DNA of 64,000 nt from Amyelois transitella (GCF_032362555.1 NC_083531.1:1798001-1862000); one strand, 5' to 3'. Shown: positions 50,630-62,689, numbered from the stretch's first letter. The notes: generated from the letters alone by a model not told the origin. Numbers and translations are program-made.

Positions 50630-53145
50630 AATAACACAACTCCCATCAAATCTGTCTTTAAATTTATATATGTTAACTCTGATAATATATTAAAGGCGTT
50701 CAAACAACTTAATTCGAAAAAGTCTGAAGACCATTGGGGTATGTCTGTTAGTATCATAAGTCAAATCATAGACATTATTGCATCTGATCTAGTTTTTATA
50801 TTTAATGAATGTATTGATGAGGGTATTTTTCCAAATTTAATGAAATGTAGTAAATTAATACCTTTATTCAAAAAAGGGGAGAGAACAGTCCTTGGCAATT
50901 ATAGACCTATTTCTATATTGCCAGTTTTGAGCAAGGTGTTTGAGAAGATGATGCTTAATCAAATGCAACAATATTTTAAAATCAATAACATTTTCCATTC
51001 CCAACAATATGGGTTCACTGCCGGGAAGTCCACCACTGATGCGGGAGTAGCACTTGTTACTCAAATCTATGACGCGTGGGAGAGCTCACAGGATTCAGTT
51101 GGAGTCTTTTGCGATCTCTCTAAAGCATTTGATTGCGTAGATCATCAGACACTTTTGCGTAAACTTCGTCAATATGGGTTTGACCACAAATCAACTAAAC
51201 TAATGGCATCCTATTTGACTGATAGGCTTCATACTGTAGATATTAATGGAGTAAAAGTCAAGCGGATCAAGGGTCTCAATGGGTGTTCCTCAGGGCTCAA
51301 TTTTAGGACCATTCCTCTTCTTGGTATATGTCAATGACCTGCCTTTTATGGTGGAAAAACAGGCGGGTATAGTGCTGTTTGCCGATGACACTTCTTTAAT
51401 ATTTAAATTAGATCGCCATAGCGAAAATGTAAGTTCGGTTAATAATATACTGTCGGCCATATCTATCTGGTTCTCAACCACCAATCTTCTTTTAAATGCT
51501 AATAAGACCCAATGCATTAAATTTACCCTTCCAAACGTAAGGCAGGCCAATACTGACATAATACTGGATACACAAGGGATAAAGACGTGACCATATGTAT
51601 GTATGTATGGATTATTTATATATTAGTAAAAATGTGCTTTTACGTGTTTAAGCTGTCAAAGATGCAGATATAATTCAATGTTAACGTGCCATTGAATTTT
51701 ATGATGCTGTAATACTCGTAATAATCGTTAAACTCTTACATCTCATAATTATACACATAAAACGATCAGTCTGATTGTCTGTGTGGGTTTGGAAAAATTT
51801 TACACATTCGTTTGTTTGTAAAATTTTTATTGCACATTAAAATATATATATAACAAATTATAAAATAGTCATTGGATTTAGAAGAATATGTACAATGGTG
51901 GACTTATTCCAATCGGGATTTTTTCCAGTCAAACAAAATAAAAAAATAAAAACCAAAGAACAAAGAAGCAGCGTTCATCTGTTGGACTTATAAATTACCA
52001 GATACATACATTAGTTTGTTTTAAATGCTAATAAGACCCAATGCATTAAATTTACCCTTCCAAACGTAAGGCAGGCCAATACTGACATAATACTGGAAGG
52101 CCAGAAATTAGAATTTGTTGAAAATACAAAGTTTTTAGGAATTATAATTGATGCAAAGCTACAGTGGGGTGCTCATATTTCTAAACTTTCCAATAGACTT
52201 AGCTCTGCCGCTTATGCTGTTAGGAGGATCCGACAATTGACAGATGTAGCTACAGCTAGGCTTGTTTATTTCAGCTATTTTCATAGCTTGTTATCTTATG
52301 GTTTACTTTTATGGGGTAGCGCGGCTGATATACAAACTATTTTTATAATTCAGAAAAGGGCCGTTCGCGCAATTTATGGCTTAGGACCAAGAGACTCACT
52401 AAGACAACTCTTTAAGAAAATAAACATACCTACAGTAGCGTCCCAGTACATTTTTGATCTTATAATGTATGTTAGGAAAAATACCTCTTTTTTTCAAAAA
52501 GTTAGTGCCACAACTGATAGAAATTTACGTAATAAACATAAATTAGTCATGCGGTTTATAGGCTTAGCAAAGTCAGTAAATCATTTATGGGGAACTGTAT
52601 ACGATTTTATAATAGGTTGCCGGAGTCTGTTCTTGATATGCCCAACCGAAAATTCAAAGAGTATGTAAAGAAAGTACTTTGTCAGAAGGCTTATAATAGG
52701 ACTGATGATTACCTTAATGATAAAAACATCTGGCTCGAGCTTGGCACAGGAACCTCGCAATTAATTGTAGTTTGATTTGATCTTAAATCAAAATTCAGTA
52801 CACTCTGTACATAAATCTTTTTAAAATTGGCAATCCATAAAATATATATATATATATATATATATTTTTTCAATATTCAATCTCATATATAAATCTGAAC
52901 AATGTATTCTCTCGTCCACATTCTATTCTAAGTTTAATTAATATTGTAAAGTTGACGTTGTTGAAGAAAATGCTGCAGTGCAGTTTGTTACCGCTTCTTC
53001 TGCACTGACGCCTTGGAAGCGGCAGTAAACTTAGTTTTTAAGTAATTTATTTGACGTCAACCAATGTTGTTAAACAATACGTTTTGACAATTATTAAGCG
53101 ATATATAGTATCCTATAATAATGAATAAAAATTTAGAAATTGAAT
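50630..53145 (+). pseudogene. Non-LTR retrotransposon (CR1/Jockey-like), 5' truncated, interrupted
   Basis: The reverse-transcriptase part of ORF2 is easily read: YRPISILPVLSKVFEKM, YGFTAGKSTTDA, VFCDLSKAFDCVDHQTLLRK, GVPQGSILGPFLFLVYVND and the catalytic FADDTSLIFK (near 51380). After an inserted segment (51569-52018) the thumb and C-terminal region continue (NTKFLGIIIDAKLQWG, YFHSLLSYGLLLWG, FIIQKRAVRAIYGL) to a stop near 52773. A one-codon-phase slip near 51280 and another near 52600 also break the frame. The 3'UTR 52900-53145 matches the solo 3' ends at 7508 and 55425. The N-terminal endonuclease is absent. The rest is well preserved, so insertion was recent. Confidence 0.9.
51569..52018. 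mobile_element. 450-bp inserted copy of upstream sequence with 79-bp target duplication
   Basis: 51490-51568 is repeated exactly at 52019-52097. Between them lies a copy of 49583-50024, starting inside the tail of the SINE A at 49359 and continuing into its 3' flank. Confidence 0.9.
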
Positions 53146-53149
53146 TTGA

Positions 53150-53490
53150 GATACAGACAGACAGACAGACAAAAAATATTAAAAAAAAATATCTTGTAAT
53201 TGTTGGGATTCGAACTTGGACCGCCAACTTCACAGTCTCACAGGCTAACCACTGGACCATCGAGGCCGTTGCGTTGATGGCGAAATTAAAGTAGACTACA
53301 TACATATGGTCACGTCTATATCCCTTGCGGGGTAGACAGAGCCAACAGGCTTAAAAAGACTGAATGGCCACGTTCAGCTATTTGACTTAATGATAGAACT
53401 GACATTCAAAAAGTGATAGGTTGCTCGCCCATCGCCTAAAAAAGAAACCCAAGTTTGTAAGCCCATCCCTTAGTCGCCTTTCACTTATAT
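53150..53490 (-). repeat. tRNA-like SINE head, then SINE A fragment
   Basis: 53195-53275 on the minus strand has A box GATGGTCCAGTGGTTAGCC and B box AAGTTCGAATCCCAAC, a tRNA-derived head distinct from SINE B. 53154-53170 is (ACAG)n. 53300-53482 is a reverse SINE A cut before its head. Confidence 0.7.
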
Positions 53491-53559
53491 TTATATGTTA
53501 TAGGTATAATGCTGTCGTATATGACTTTGAATTTTTAATTTCATGAACTCAAGGCAAAC

Positions 53560-54508
53560 TGATGCCTTGAGTTCATTCAAATGTCGATAACTTTTTTTTT
53601 AGTGAACCGATTTTGATGAAACAAACTTTAAATGTTATTCTGAGTTAAAACAAAGCAATTGGTGAAAGTTTGAAGTAAATCGGTTCAGTACTTTCGGAGA
53701 TAATCGTGATCATACATACAGACAGACAAGAAATTCAAAAAAAAATTTTTTGCTTTCTATTATTCATTCTAAGTGTCCCTCTATCCATTTCAGTCAAAAA
53801 TACTAAATGTACAGACAAAATATTTTTACTGTTTTATTATATGTATAGATTATATGTATAGATAATTGTGACGAAATTTTTAAGAAAGAATTGTAAATTG
53901 TTCCTTTATCGTCTAATCCTTTTCTTTGTATATTTAAGAGCCAGATGTGGTTAGTTTAGGTAATAACTTATGTAAAACAAAAACTGCCTCCTATCGAATC
54001 CTCTTTTTTAGAAGTCGGTAAAATTTCTAATTAAAAACTTCTCTTAAGTGTGACAAAAAATGTTTTTTGGAAACCCCTGATAAAAATCTGTTTTGCGAAA
54101 CGCGAGATAATCGCTGACAAACATATTTACATACAGGTAAAACTGAGAACCACCTTTTTTTTAAAGGCGGTTGGAACATAGATAGATTACATATTGAATT
54201 TCTTTTTTGTCAATGTTTTTTGCAAAAAAAATATGTAGAGACTGTACTTTTTCTTTTACTTGTTCAAAATAACTTTTTTCACCTTACCTTTTACTATTGT
54301 ATTGAAAAAAATATTTTTTTATATTTACCTAATTGTTTAAGTCCAATCAAATCTTTTTGTACGCATATGGGTCCTGTAATCTGAAATAAACGTATTTTTT
54401 TATACATAATTTAAATCCATCGAAGAATATGTGGTAATAGTTTAAGCGATATATCTATTAGTATCTTATGGTGTGTTGTTATGAAATTTGATAAAGTTAT
54501 TACTGACT
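53560..54508. repeat. LINE 3'-end fragments in AT-rich DNA
   Basis: 53578-53745 has GTGAACCGATTTTGATGAAA, AAATCGGTTCAGTACTTTCG and CATACAGACAGACAAG, typical of LINE 3' regions in moths. A 12-bp hairpin GAACTCAAGGCA/TGCCTTGAGTTC is at 53544-53573. The rest is featureless. Confidence 0.45.
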
Positions 54509-54697
54509 AGCTGTGCCCGCGACTTCGTCCGCGTGGATTAGTTATTTTGGGCATCATTGAAGCCCTCAAGGATCTATTAAATATCTATTTAATTAAGAAT
54601 GATCTATTCAACACAAAAATAATTTTTGTATTCGAACCAGTAGTTTCTGAGATTGGTGCGTTCAAACAAACTCTTCAGCTTTATAATATTAGTATAA
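54509..54697 (-). mobile_element. Lep1-type Helitron, internally deleted
   Basis: Reverse copy with both ends: ACTAGCTGTGCCCGCGACTT and CTTTATAATATTAGTATA. Confidence 0.85.
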
Positions 54698-54899
54698 ATT
54701 GTAACCTTATTAATAAGAACAAGCGTAAAATAATACAGTAGTCTTGTACAGTTCTGCTTCGCAAGGTACAAGGCCGGGTTACATAATGTACTGATAAAGC
54801 AATATTTGCAACAGCTACTACCATGCACTTCCATTCGATACGCGTACGAAGTATTGATGTCTTATAATTAGGTATGGCTATGTTTCATAATGAGACTAA

Positions 54900-55142
54900 A
54901 CATCTTGATGTGCGTCATATAATGATCGATAGAGGTCCCAGAATAGACCCTTGAGGTACTCCATTTTATATGATGTAAGGCTTGATGATGGAATTGAGAT
55001 TCAAATAGTGACGGGTTACTAGCCTATCGCCTAAAAAGAATACACGGTTTATTAGCCTATCCCTTAGTCGCTTTAAACGACAACCGTGGGAAGGAGATGG
55101 GAGTGGTCCTTTTCTATGTATAGTGCTGGGAGCCACACGGCA
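54900..55142 (-). repeat. LINE reverse-transcriptase scrap joined to SINE A
   Basis: The minus strand of 54925-54965 encodes GVPQGSILGPL, the RT motif. It joins at about 54975 a reverse SINE A middle and head (GTGCTGGGAGCCACACGGCA). Confidence 0.65.
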
Positions 55143-55424
55143 CACATTCATTTACCTGATTGCACGTTTCCGTACGATTATATCCCCCACAATAAGAGCA
55201 TATAGGTTTATCTTGTTTACCGTAAGCCTTAGAACTCTTGAATTCTAGAATAATGTACCATATAGATAAAAGTAATGTTTTTTTTATGAAATCTTTCGAC
55301 ACGTCTCTGAAGTGTGGTTATATCGTAATTACGACATTGTCTTTCGAGTGTTTATCAACGATTAACTTCGTCGGCACATAATTTAATCGTATCAAGTAAA
55401 CAGAGGATTTTGCTGTTGATTAAA

Positions 55425-56375
55425 AATAAAATTCAAAATTTCTATACATTATTATAGGATACCTCATATCTATACTAATATTATAAAGCTGAAGAGTTTG
55501 TTTTGTTTGTTTGTTTGTTTGTTTGTTTAAACGCGCTAATCTCAGAAACTACTGAACCGATTTGAATAATTCTTTCACTGTTAGATAGTCTATTTATCGA
55601 GGAAGGCTATAGGCTATATTTTATCCCGGATTTCCTACGGGAAACGTCAACAATGCAGGTGAAAGTTGAATGAGTCGGCCATCTGCGAGCTTTCCACGCG
55701 AACGCTGCGCAAACCAACAAAGATATACTAAAACAATGTACTAAAGATGTGAAGTACTCATTTTTTGCCACAAAAAAGTCCGCGAGAGCATATATCTATC
55801 TCTTAAGGTTTACTTACAATAACCACTTTTATGTTCATTTTTTAAGATTATTTTTTCATTATAAACATAAATTATTTTGAAACCAATTTTCTTTAATTCA
55901 GTATTAATACTTATCCAAATAAATATGTTTATTACTTTCGGCTTTTCATGTAGACTAAAATTGCCATTTACAGTATATAAATCAGACGAATAGGTTTTGA
56001 GATATAGTCGTTATAAGCAATTTGCAGCGAAACATTTAATACGGCGAACCAGCGTTCTTTCTAATACGCGTGACCGCCTGACCGCCCTGAATAAATATGA
56101 TGCCCAAAATAACTATTCCACGCGGACGAAGTCGCGGGCACAGCTAGTCGCTTAATAATTGTCATACCTTTTGGTTTCACAACATTGGTTGACGTCAAAT
56201 GAATTACTTAAAACTAAGTTTACTCCCGTTTAAAAAGCGTCAGTGCAAAAGAAGCGGTAACAAACTGCACTGCAGCATTTTCTTCAACAACGTGAACTTC
56301 ACAACTATCCAAACTTAGTATAGAAATGTGGACGAGAGAATACACTGTCTAATTGCATTCTCGGTTGGCATCAAA
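55425..56375 (-). repeat. Solo 3' end of the LINE family, split by a Helitron
   Basis: 55425-55468 plus 56148-56375 together match the reverse of the 3'UTR at 52900-53145 and the copy at 7508. Confidence 0.85.
55469..56147 (+). mobile_element. Helitron, 679 bp, complete with defined target
   Basis: Starts TCTATACTAATATTATAA and ends hairpin CGCGGACGAAGTCGCGGG then CAGCTAG, inserted between A and T of CATA|TCGCTT of the host repeat. Contains an extra middle block (AAAAAGTCCGCGAGAGCATA) shared with 18226 and a (GTTT)n run near the start. Non-coding, so non-autonomous. Confidence 0.92.
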
Positions 56376-57828
56376 GCTTGCGGACTCAATAATTGGATTT
56401 TTGGGTTGAGTTTAACAATGGTACTTACAACTGAGACCATTTAGTTTGTGTCACTTGCTCCATGAGACTAATGGCAAAAAATCGTCCCGCTTTTCCCGCC
56501 ATGAGACAAATAAATGGGACAAGCGGGACAGACGGGGAAAAATCATGATCATAATCATCAAATTTGGATGAGAGAATTCCTCAATTATGTACTAACTTGA
56601 AATTTTTAAATATACCTACGTTCTTCTTAATTTATTCATTACTTCTTCGTCCGGGATTTAGTTTCGGTACTGCATCCTCGCCACTTTTTGAATTTTGAAT
56701 AAGATCTCGTTCTTGTTCTGGGGGTCGAGCGTTTTCTTCCCTCTCTTTTCATCTTATAATTTTACCTCCGGGTTTGAGAGGGAGATAAAGATACATGCAG
56801 CAGCATTTTACAACTGCGCCATTATAACCGATTGGCAATCAGTGAAGAATTATTGTAAATGTATCCACAAACCTAATCTGATCGAACCATCTAGCGGGAG
56901 TATACTAACTAGACACGCGAATAATTCCATATCTTATCAAACATGTATAACTTTATGACGATAACGGCGTATTCGCATTTTGTATAATTTATAAGGTCAT
57001 TAGCCCTGGAGTGGAACGGACTCCGCTGTCTTCGGTGAGACTTAGAAATTGTATTGATTGTTACCATGTCCAATTTTAAGTGGACAATTTAGGATGATGA
57101 TTTTTTTTTTGTATGAAATGTCATTTAGTAAAATTTTGAGACCAATTTCCACTCAGGGATGATATTGGAATTTAAACAAGGTTACCTTTAATCAATTGTC
57201 ATTTTATAAAAAAATAATAGTATACAATCAATAAGTCGTACCCCAAATATTGAAACTATTATTTTCAGTGCCACCTAGTGAGACATTTCTGTAGTAAACA
57301 TATTTTATCATTTTCATTAATATCATGAAAACTACCTAATGCCCTTAGTATGAAATTACTTAATAATTCTAGCAAAGTTTTTTAGGTATTTACCAAGTTA
57401 ATTTCATCAAACAAAACCAATTCATGGTCTGAAAAGTTATCGCGTCACAAAAAATGTTTACATTTTTCCCGCAATTCATATAAAAGTCAATAATGAGAAA
57501 ATTGAAATGTATACTCAATAAGTATGCAGTGTGGTGTGAAAATTGAACGTTTTCCGTATTTTTAATTATATTAATTATAACTTAATAATTTATTTAGTGG
57601 GCAAGACTTCCTAGTGTCAATAAAACCGTTCAAAGCCGAAAATCAGCCCTTAAATTGGATAGTGTAATTAATGTAAAACACGGTCGAATCCAAGGTTGTT
57701 GTTCAATTAACTGCCATTGTCTATTTCCTTATTAATGGCATTCACTCAGTTCCTTTCTTATTAACCTCCAACGTAAAAGGAGGTTTATTATTTTCATATT
57801 GTCTCATTGAAAATATTTTTATTTCCAG
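56376..57828. other. Intergenic or intronic DNA before the exon at 57829
   Basis: No repeat of the main families is evident. A short frame at 56695 has no support. This relative lack of mobile elements fits a promoter-proximal or 5'UTR intron region. Confidence 0.4.
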
Positions 57829-58118
57829 GTAAACCGACGCCAACCAAACATAAGACTGACATAGAGCTATGTAGAATAAATTTACGCGATCAAACTATCT
57901 ACATTCCAATAGTATGCCCCTTTGACACGCGGCATGCGCTGCCCACCATTTTGAAATCAGAACGCAAGACAAGATGGCGACGCCGGCCATACGATCGGTG
58001 GTCGAGGAGAAGGAGGGAGACGAAGCAGAAGAGAAACTTCTGGAAGAAAACAAAGTTTTAATCGTCCCAGCTGCTAGAGAAGAAGAGGGATTATTATCTG
58101 TGAAATCATCTAAGAAAG
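57829..58118 (+). CDS. First coding exon of an unrecognised gene (isoform 1); gene continues past the window
   Basis: The acceptor TTTTTATTTCCAG ends at 57828. After 145 bases of probable 5'UTR the ATG at 57974 sits in a good context (CAAGATGGCG) and starts MATPAIRSVVEEKEGDEAEE, followed by an acidic then mixed stretch ending VKSSKK and AAAG|GTTGGT in phase 1 (58118). The acidic N-terminus would suit a cytosolic tail of a membrane protein, but nothing identifies the family. A second overlapping frame (57831-58059, Arg-rich) ends in a stop before the donor and is less likely. Pairing with the alternative exon at 58585 supports the ATG choice. Confidence 0.5.
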
Positions 58119-58584
58119 GTTGGTGTTTAATTTTTTTTTTAATATTTGACACATATTTTTCAGTACAATATTTTAACTTCGCACAACCATTATTTACCAT
58201 CGCTGAAAGATTGCAAACATACTTATAAATGTAATATGCATTTTGTTATGTAAATATTTAGATACAGACGGATATTTAGTAAAAACAACAATAACATTCA
58301 TTCCTTGCATTTATTTTGATGCGACATCGTCAATAAAATATTTTTACCGGCCAGTATTTTATGTGGGGAAATAAATGTGGCTGCATCGATACAAGTTCTC
58401 TTGCATTTCTGCGCCATAAAAATAATACTGTCATTGATACATTTTTAATTTAAAAGGCGGGTAGTATTAGAAAACAAGTCATGGAAATTATTTGTGATCA
58501 GTTTTGTTTTACCTTTTCATTGTGTTTTGGTGATTTCGTAGAAAACGTGTTAGTAATTGTTTTTTGATTAAAGTGTAATTGAAT

Positions 58585-58618
58585 ATGCGTAAACCCAGAT
58601 ACAAACGTGTGAAAACAG
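58585..58618 (+). CDS. Alternative first coding exon (isoform 2) of the same gene
   Basis: ATG CGT starts an 11-codon frame, MRKPRYKRVKT, followed by ACAG|GTAATT in phase 1. The exon at 57974 also ends in phase 1, so both can join the same downstream exon beyond the window and give isoforms with acidic or basic N-termini. No in-frame ATG is lost, and the upstream sequence is AT-rich and promoter-like. Inference from phase only. Confidence 0.35.
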
Positions 58619-58663
58619 GTAATTTTTATATTTCTATTATACTTAAGAACGCCCGCGGGTTAG

Positions 58664-58805
58664 ATTTGCGGAGGTCAGATGGGAGTAGCTTCGTGTAAAA
58701 ACCTGACTCACCCAATCCAGGGTCCATGGTCAAAGGCATACCCCGAACTCCTCCAGAGTGGTGAGGATGCAACCGGGACAAATGTCAGGAGGAAGAAGAA
58801 GACTA
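58664..58805 (-). repeat. SINE F fragment
   Basis: GCGGAGGTCAGATGGGAGTA, CCTGACTCACCCAATCCAGG and GTGGTGAGGATGCAACCGGG, in reverse SINE F order. Confidence 0.72.
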
Positions 58806-59089
58806 AATAACGCCCGCCTGAAATAAAATTTCCTGGTAATTTTGGTTATTTCGGGACAACTCTGTTCGGGCTGTGCGTTGATGTATTAGTCAATCAGTCA
58901 GTCAATGTTATCTTTTATAGATTTAGAAGTTGTTAGAAGAATGAGTAGTAAAATTGTATGTGTTTTAAGATAATAACCCGTATATTATACTGGATTGGAT
59001 ACGAATTCTGCGGAAAAAAATTCGTAGTTGACTTTTTGTACTTTTTTTTAATAAGAGTCTATTTGGGATACACTTGACCTGACCTTGCT

Positions 59090-59430
59090 TCATGAATGAA
59101 AACGCTTGGAGCTTTCATAAAGTGAGTTATGAAAGTGGATGAAGCAAAATAAGCAGGCAGAGATTGTGGCAAGTGGAGTTGGATCTGCCTATCGTCTAAA
59201 CGCCTCGTCCTGGGGGCGTTTTATGTGTATGTATGTAAAAATGGGACTTGTTCTGTGTCAAAACCTTATCTAATCTAAAATAGCGGTTATCCTCCATACC
59301 TATCCCATGGATGTCATAAAAAGGCGACTAAGGGATAGCCTTATAAACTTAGGATTCATCTTGTAGGCGATGAGCTACCAACCTAACACTATTTGAGTCT
59401 CAATTCCATCATTGAGCCGTACAACTAAAA
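59090..59430 (+). repeat. RTE-like LINE tail, then decayed SINE A
   Basis: 59120-59235: GTGGATGAAGCAAAATAAG ... GCAAGTGGAG with ATGTGTATGTATGT tail. 59300-59430: SINE A middle (GGATGTCATAAAAAGGCGAC). Confidence 0.65.
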
Positions 59431-59980
59431 TGAAGCAAGGAATGACCAATTAACTGACTTACTGTGCGTCAAATTGATTCGTAAACTAGCCACGCACAAT
59501 GTAGCCACATCAATAGATGGGCGTGGCGTTATGTCACACAGCTTTAAGTGATAATAGACGTGGCATAGTCGAGGAGCCGAAGTCTGATATGTAAACGATA
59601 AGGCTTTTTTTTAACGTAAAATCTTGTTAGCGTACTTCGTAATTAGGCGGCTGATAAAAGGTATTTTATGGAATAATTTTTAATTTTTGACTTGTTATCA
59701 GCAAGTTATCATTTATGTTATAAGGGTTGATCGTAAATGAAAATTGTATTTTACCGGTTTTGATGTGTTTCTCAATTGATTTTAAACTACATGTGTTTTA
59801 TCAAACAAAATTTAGTAAAAAAAGCGCAACATTACTTACAATGTCTAATAATAAAAAAAACACGAATAAGCTGAAATCTTCCACTAATTAAACCCATCCC
59901 ACGCTGTGTTATAAACTTGTATTCTATTTGTTCTATAAATAACGTTACATCCGATGAGATCAGAAAATGTTAACATACAG
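59431..59980. other. AT-rich DNA, nothing recognised
   Basis: No exon or repeat supported. Confidence 0.35.
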
Positions 59981-59986
59981 TATATA

Positions 59987-60245
59987 GTGCCGTGTGGTTC
60001 CCGGCACCAATATGAAAAAAGACCAGGACCGCTCCATCTCCTTTCTATGGATGCTGTAAAAGGCGACTAAGGGATAGGCTTATAAACTTAAGATTCTCCT
60101 TTAAGGCGATGTGCTAGCAACCTGTCACTATTTGAATCTTAATTCTATCATGAAGCCTAAATTTATCTGAACGTGGCCTGTCAGTCTCTCAAGACCGCTG
60201 GCTCTGTCTACCCCGCAAGGGATATAGATGTGATTATATGAATGA
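59987..60245 (+). repeat. SINE A, full length
   Basis: GTGCCGTGTGGTTCCCGGC to GATGTGATTATATGAATGAA. The tail is (ATGA)n instead of (ATGT)n. Confidence 0.87.
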
Positions 60246-60249
60246 ATGA

Positions 60250-60810
60250 ATCAATGAGTAGGTATATAATGTCGGGTGTGTTTTTTAAAATCATCACTGA
60301 TTTCTAAAAACAATATTTAAGAGAGAGATTTACTTCTTTTGTCATAATATGATGATGTCATGTCAGTATATTATCACAATTTATTTTTAAATAAAATTTG
60401 TTCTGGCTCTTGCACTAGACTCGAACGCAAACAATTTGTTTTTCGAATGCGAGTTGTATCTACCAGGAAAATGATTTTGTTTACTGCAATTACATATATC
60501 TTTGGCATTCTGTGAACAGCAAATTGTATGTTAGCTCTTAGACTAACCTTGTTTATCGCAAATATTTTTTATTGGGCATCATGATGACATCAGGGAAATG
60601 CCATCTTATTTACAATTAGGTCTGTTTTTGTTTGTCACTTTATTACCGAGTCAGAAATAATAGTCGTGTCATTGTACACTTATAATAATGCTAAGTTTAT
60701 GCTTTTCTAGTATCCGATAGTTATTAAACTAATGTAAGGATTACTTACACAAACATCTAACATAGAAAATAATTATTGGTACATTGTTGCAGTAAGATTT
60801 GAACCTCATG
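60250..60810. other. AT-rich DNA, nothing recognised
   Basis: No exon or repeat supported. Confidence 0.35.
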
Positions 60811-60816
60811 CATACA

Positions 60817-61190
60817 TACATAAAATCACGCCTCTTTTCTGGAGGGGTAGGCAGAGACTACCTCTTTCCACTTGCCACGATCTCTGCATACTTCCTTCGC
60901 TTCATCCACATTCATAACTCTCTTTATGCAAGCTCGGCGGTTTCGGGTACCTCATGCATACATTCATGTATATAGTCACGTCTATATCCCTCGCGGGGTA
61001 GACAGAGCCAACAGTGTTGAAGGCCACGTGCAGCTGTATGGCTTTAGGATGGAATTGATATTCAAAGTGTAACAGTCACAAGTCAAATCTCAAGTTGATT
61101 ATTAGCCTTTCCCTTAGTCGTCTTTAACGATATCCATTGGTAAGATGTGGGGTGGTCTTATTCTAAGGTGTCGGGAACCATACCGAACAC
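60817..61190 (-). repeat. RTE-like LINE tail followed by SINE A
   Basis: 60817-60955 is a reverse LINE tail (ATACATAAAATCACGCCTCT). 60962-61190 is a reverse SINE A, decayed toward its head. Confidence 0.78.
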
Positions 61191-61308
61191 GGGTACTTCT
61201 GCATCGCGCCTTGTTTTAGTCGGACACTTTAACTTTTCGACTGCTGGCGCTCTTTTGATGATATAGCTGATTATTATTAAAGTATTATCAGAATGTAATT
61301 ATGTATAT

Positions 61309-61520
61309 CCTACTAATATTATAAATGCGGAGGTTTGTGAGTATGTCAGGACGTCAGTATGGATGTTTGTTGCTCTTTCACACAAAAACTAGTGAAGCGA
61401 TTACGATGAAATTTGTGTATGTAGGTAGCTGAAGACCCAGAATAACATATTACTTTTCATCCCGGAGTTAACGCGGGATTATAGGGTTTCCATGCGGACG
61501 AAGTCGCGGGCGGCCTCTAG
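61309..61520 (+). mobile_element. Helitron variant, complete
   Basis: Starts TCCTACTAATATTATAAATG and ends GCGGACGAAGTCGCGGGC then CTCTAG. The internal block GTGAAGCGATTACGATGAAA differs from Lep1-type copies. Confidence 0.8.
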
Positions 61521-61670
61521 TCGTTTATAATGCGTCTCTTTTGCTAATTTGTTAGTCACGCACCAAATAGCGTACCACAATAGGTGTGAGAAATCCTTTA
61601 TATATATATTCTGTATGTAAAAAAATACTGACATACCTACATACATACATATTATTACGTCTATATTCAT

Positions 61671-61985
61671 GTGCCGTGTGGTTCCCGGCACCAATACAAA
61701 AAAGAATAGGACCACTCCATCTCTTGTAAGAACATCGGTTAGTTTTTAAACTAATGTACATAACTTTCGAAAACAGTCATTGGCCAAGGTGGGATTCGAA
61801 CGAGTGCCTTTCTGCTCATCACGCATTTTAAGCAATTTACCGATTCGACCATCGAAGAATCATTACATTATATATCTGTACGAATAAACTGAACTTATGT
61901 CTACTTCTTCCTGGCTCTGTAACATCTGCACCACTCTGGAGAGGAGCCCGGGGTGCGCCTCTAAATGTACTGAACTCGTGTATAA
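61671..61985. repeat. SINE A head joined to SINE F pieces
   Basis: 61671-61724: SINE A head (GTGCCGTGTGGTTCCCGGC). 61727-61860: the tRNA-like end of SINE F (GTGGGATTCGAACGAGTGCC). 61905-61985: GGAGAGGAGCCCGGGGTGCG. Confidence 0.68.
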
Positions 61986-62165
61986 ATTTTTTTTTTTTCA
62001 CTAATTGTCTAATCATCCAATTCTAGCGCGTAGATACAAGGATTTTGAAGAGTTTATTTGCACGCAAACATTGCTGTTTGTTAGTGCAATATGCAGCTCA
62101 TCTGCTGTGGTCATGACTCGGATAAGTGCAGTGATTTAGTGCAAAGTAATGATGGTTAGTAAAAA

Positions 62166-62426
62166 CTAGCCCGCGACTTCGTCCGCGTGGAATAGTTATT
62201 TTGTGCATCATTGAAGCCCTCAAGTATGAATAATTTACACCGTGTTTTTCACATTTTCCATTATTTCTTCGCTCGTTATAGTTGCAGCATGGCGTTATAC
62301 AGCCTAAAGCCTTCCCCGATAAATGGTCTATTGAACACAAAAATAATTTTTCAATTCAAAGCAGTAATTCCTGAGATTAGCGCGTTCAAACAAACAAACT
62401 CCACAGCTTTATAATATTAGTATAGA
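62166..62426 (-). mobile_element. Lep1-type Helitron, near complete
   Basis: Reverse copy from ACTAGCCCGCGACTTCGTCC to TAATATTAGTATAGA. Confidence 0.87.
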
Positions 62427-62689
62427 TAATTAAAAATCAAGTTAAAAAACGGACAAGTTCCGAAATTTACGACGAAAAATTACCGACGGTTTCAAGTTTA
62501 GTAATGTGTTCAGCACGCGTTAAACCGAAATTCCCGTGTTTTTATGATAATTTCCGAAATAGTTGTATGTTCCCTTGTAGAAGTATCCTCGGCTGATGAA
62601 TTTCATTCGCTCAAAATTTTATAAAAATTGTTTCAGTGGTTTAGCATAGAATTTCTAGACTTTTACATTTGATGATTTGGAAGTGTAGA

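Noticed and set aside
57807..58061. Arg-rich frame across the exon at 57829
   Set aside because: It begins before the acceptor, stops before the donor and competes with a better ATG in another frame.
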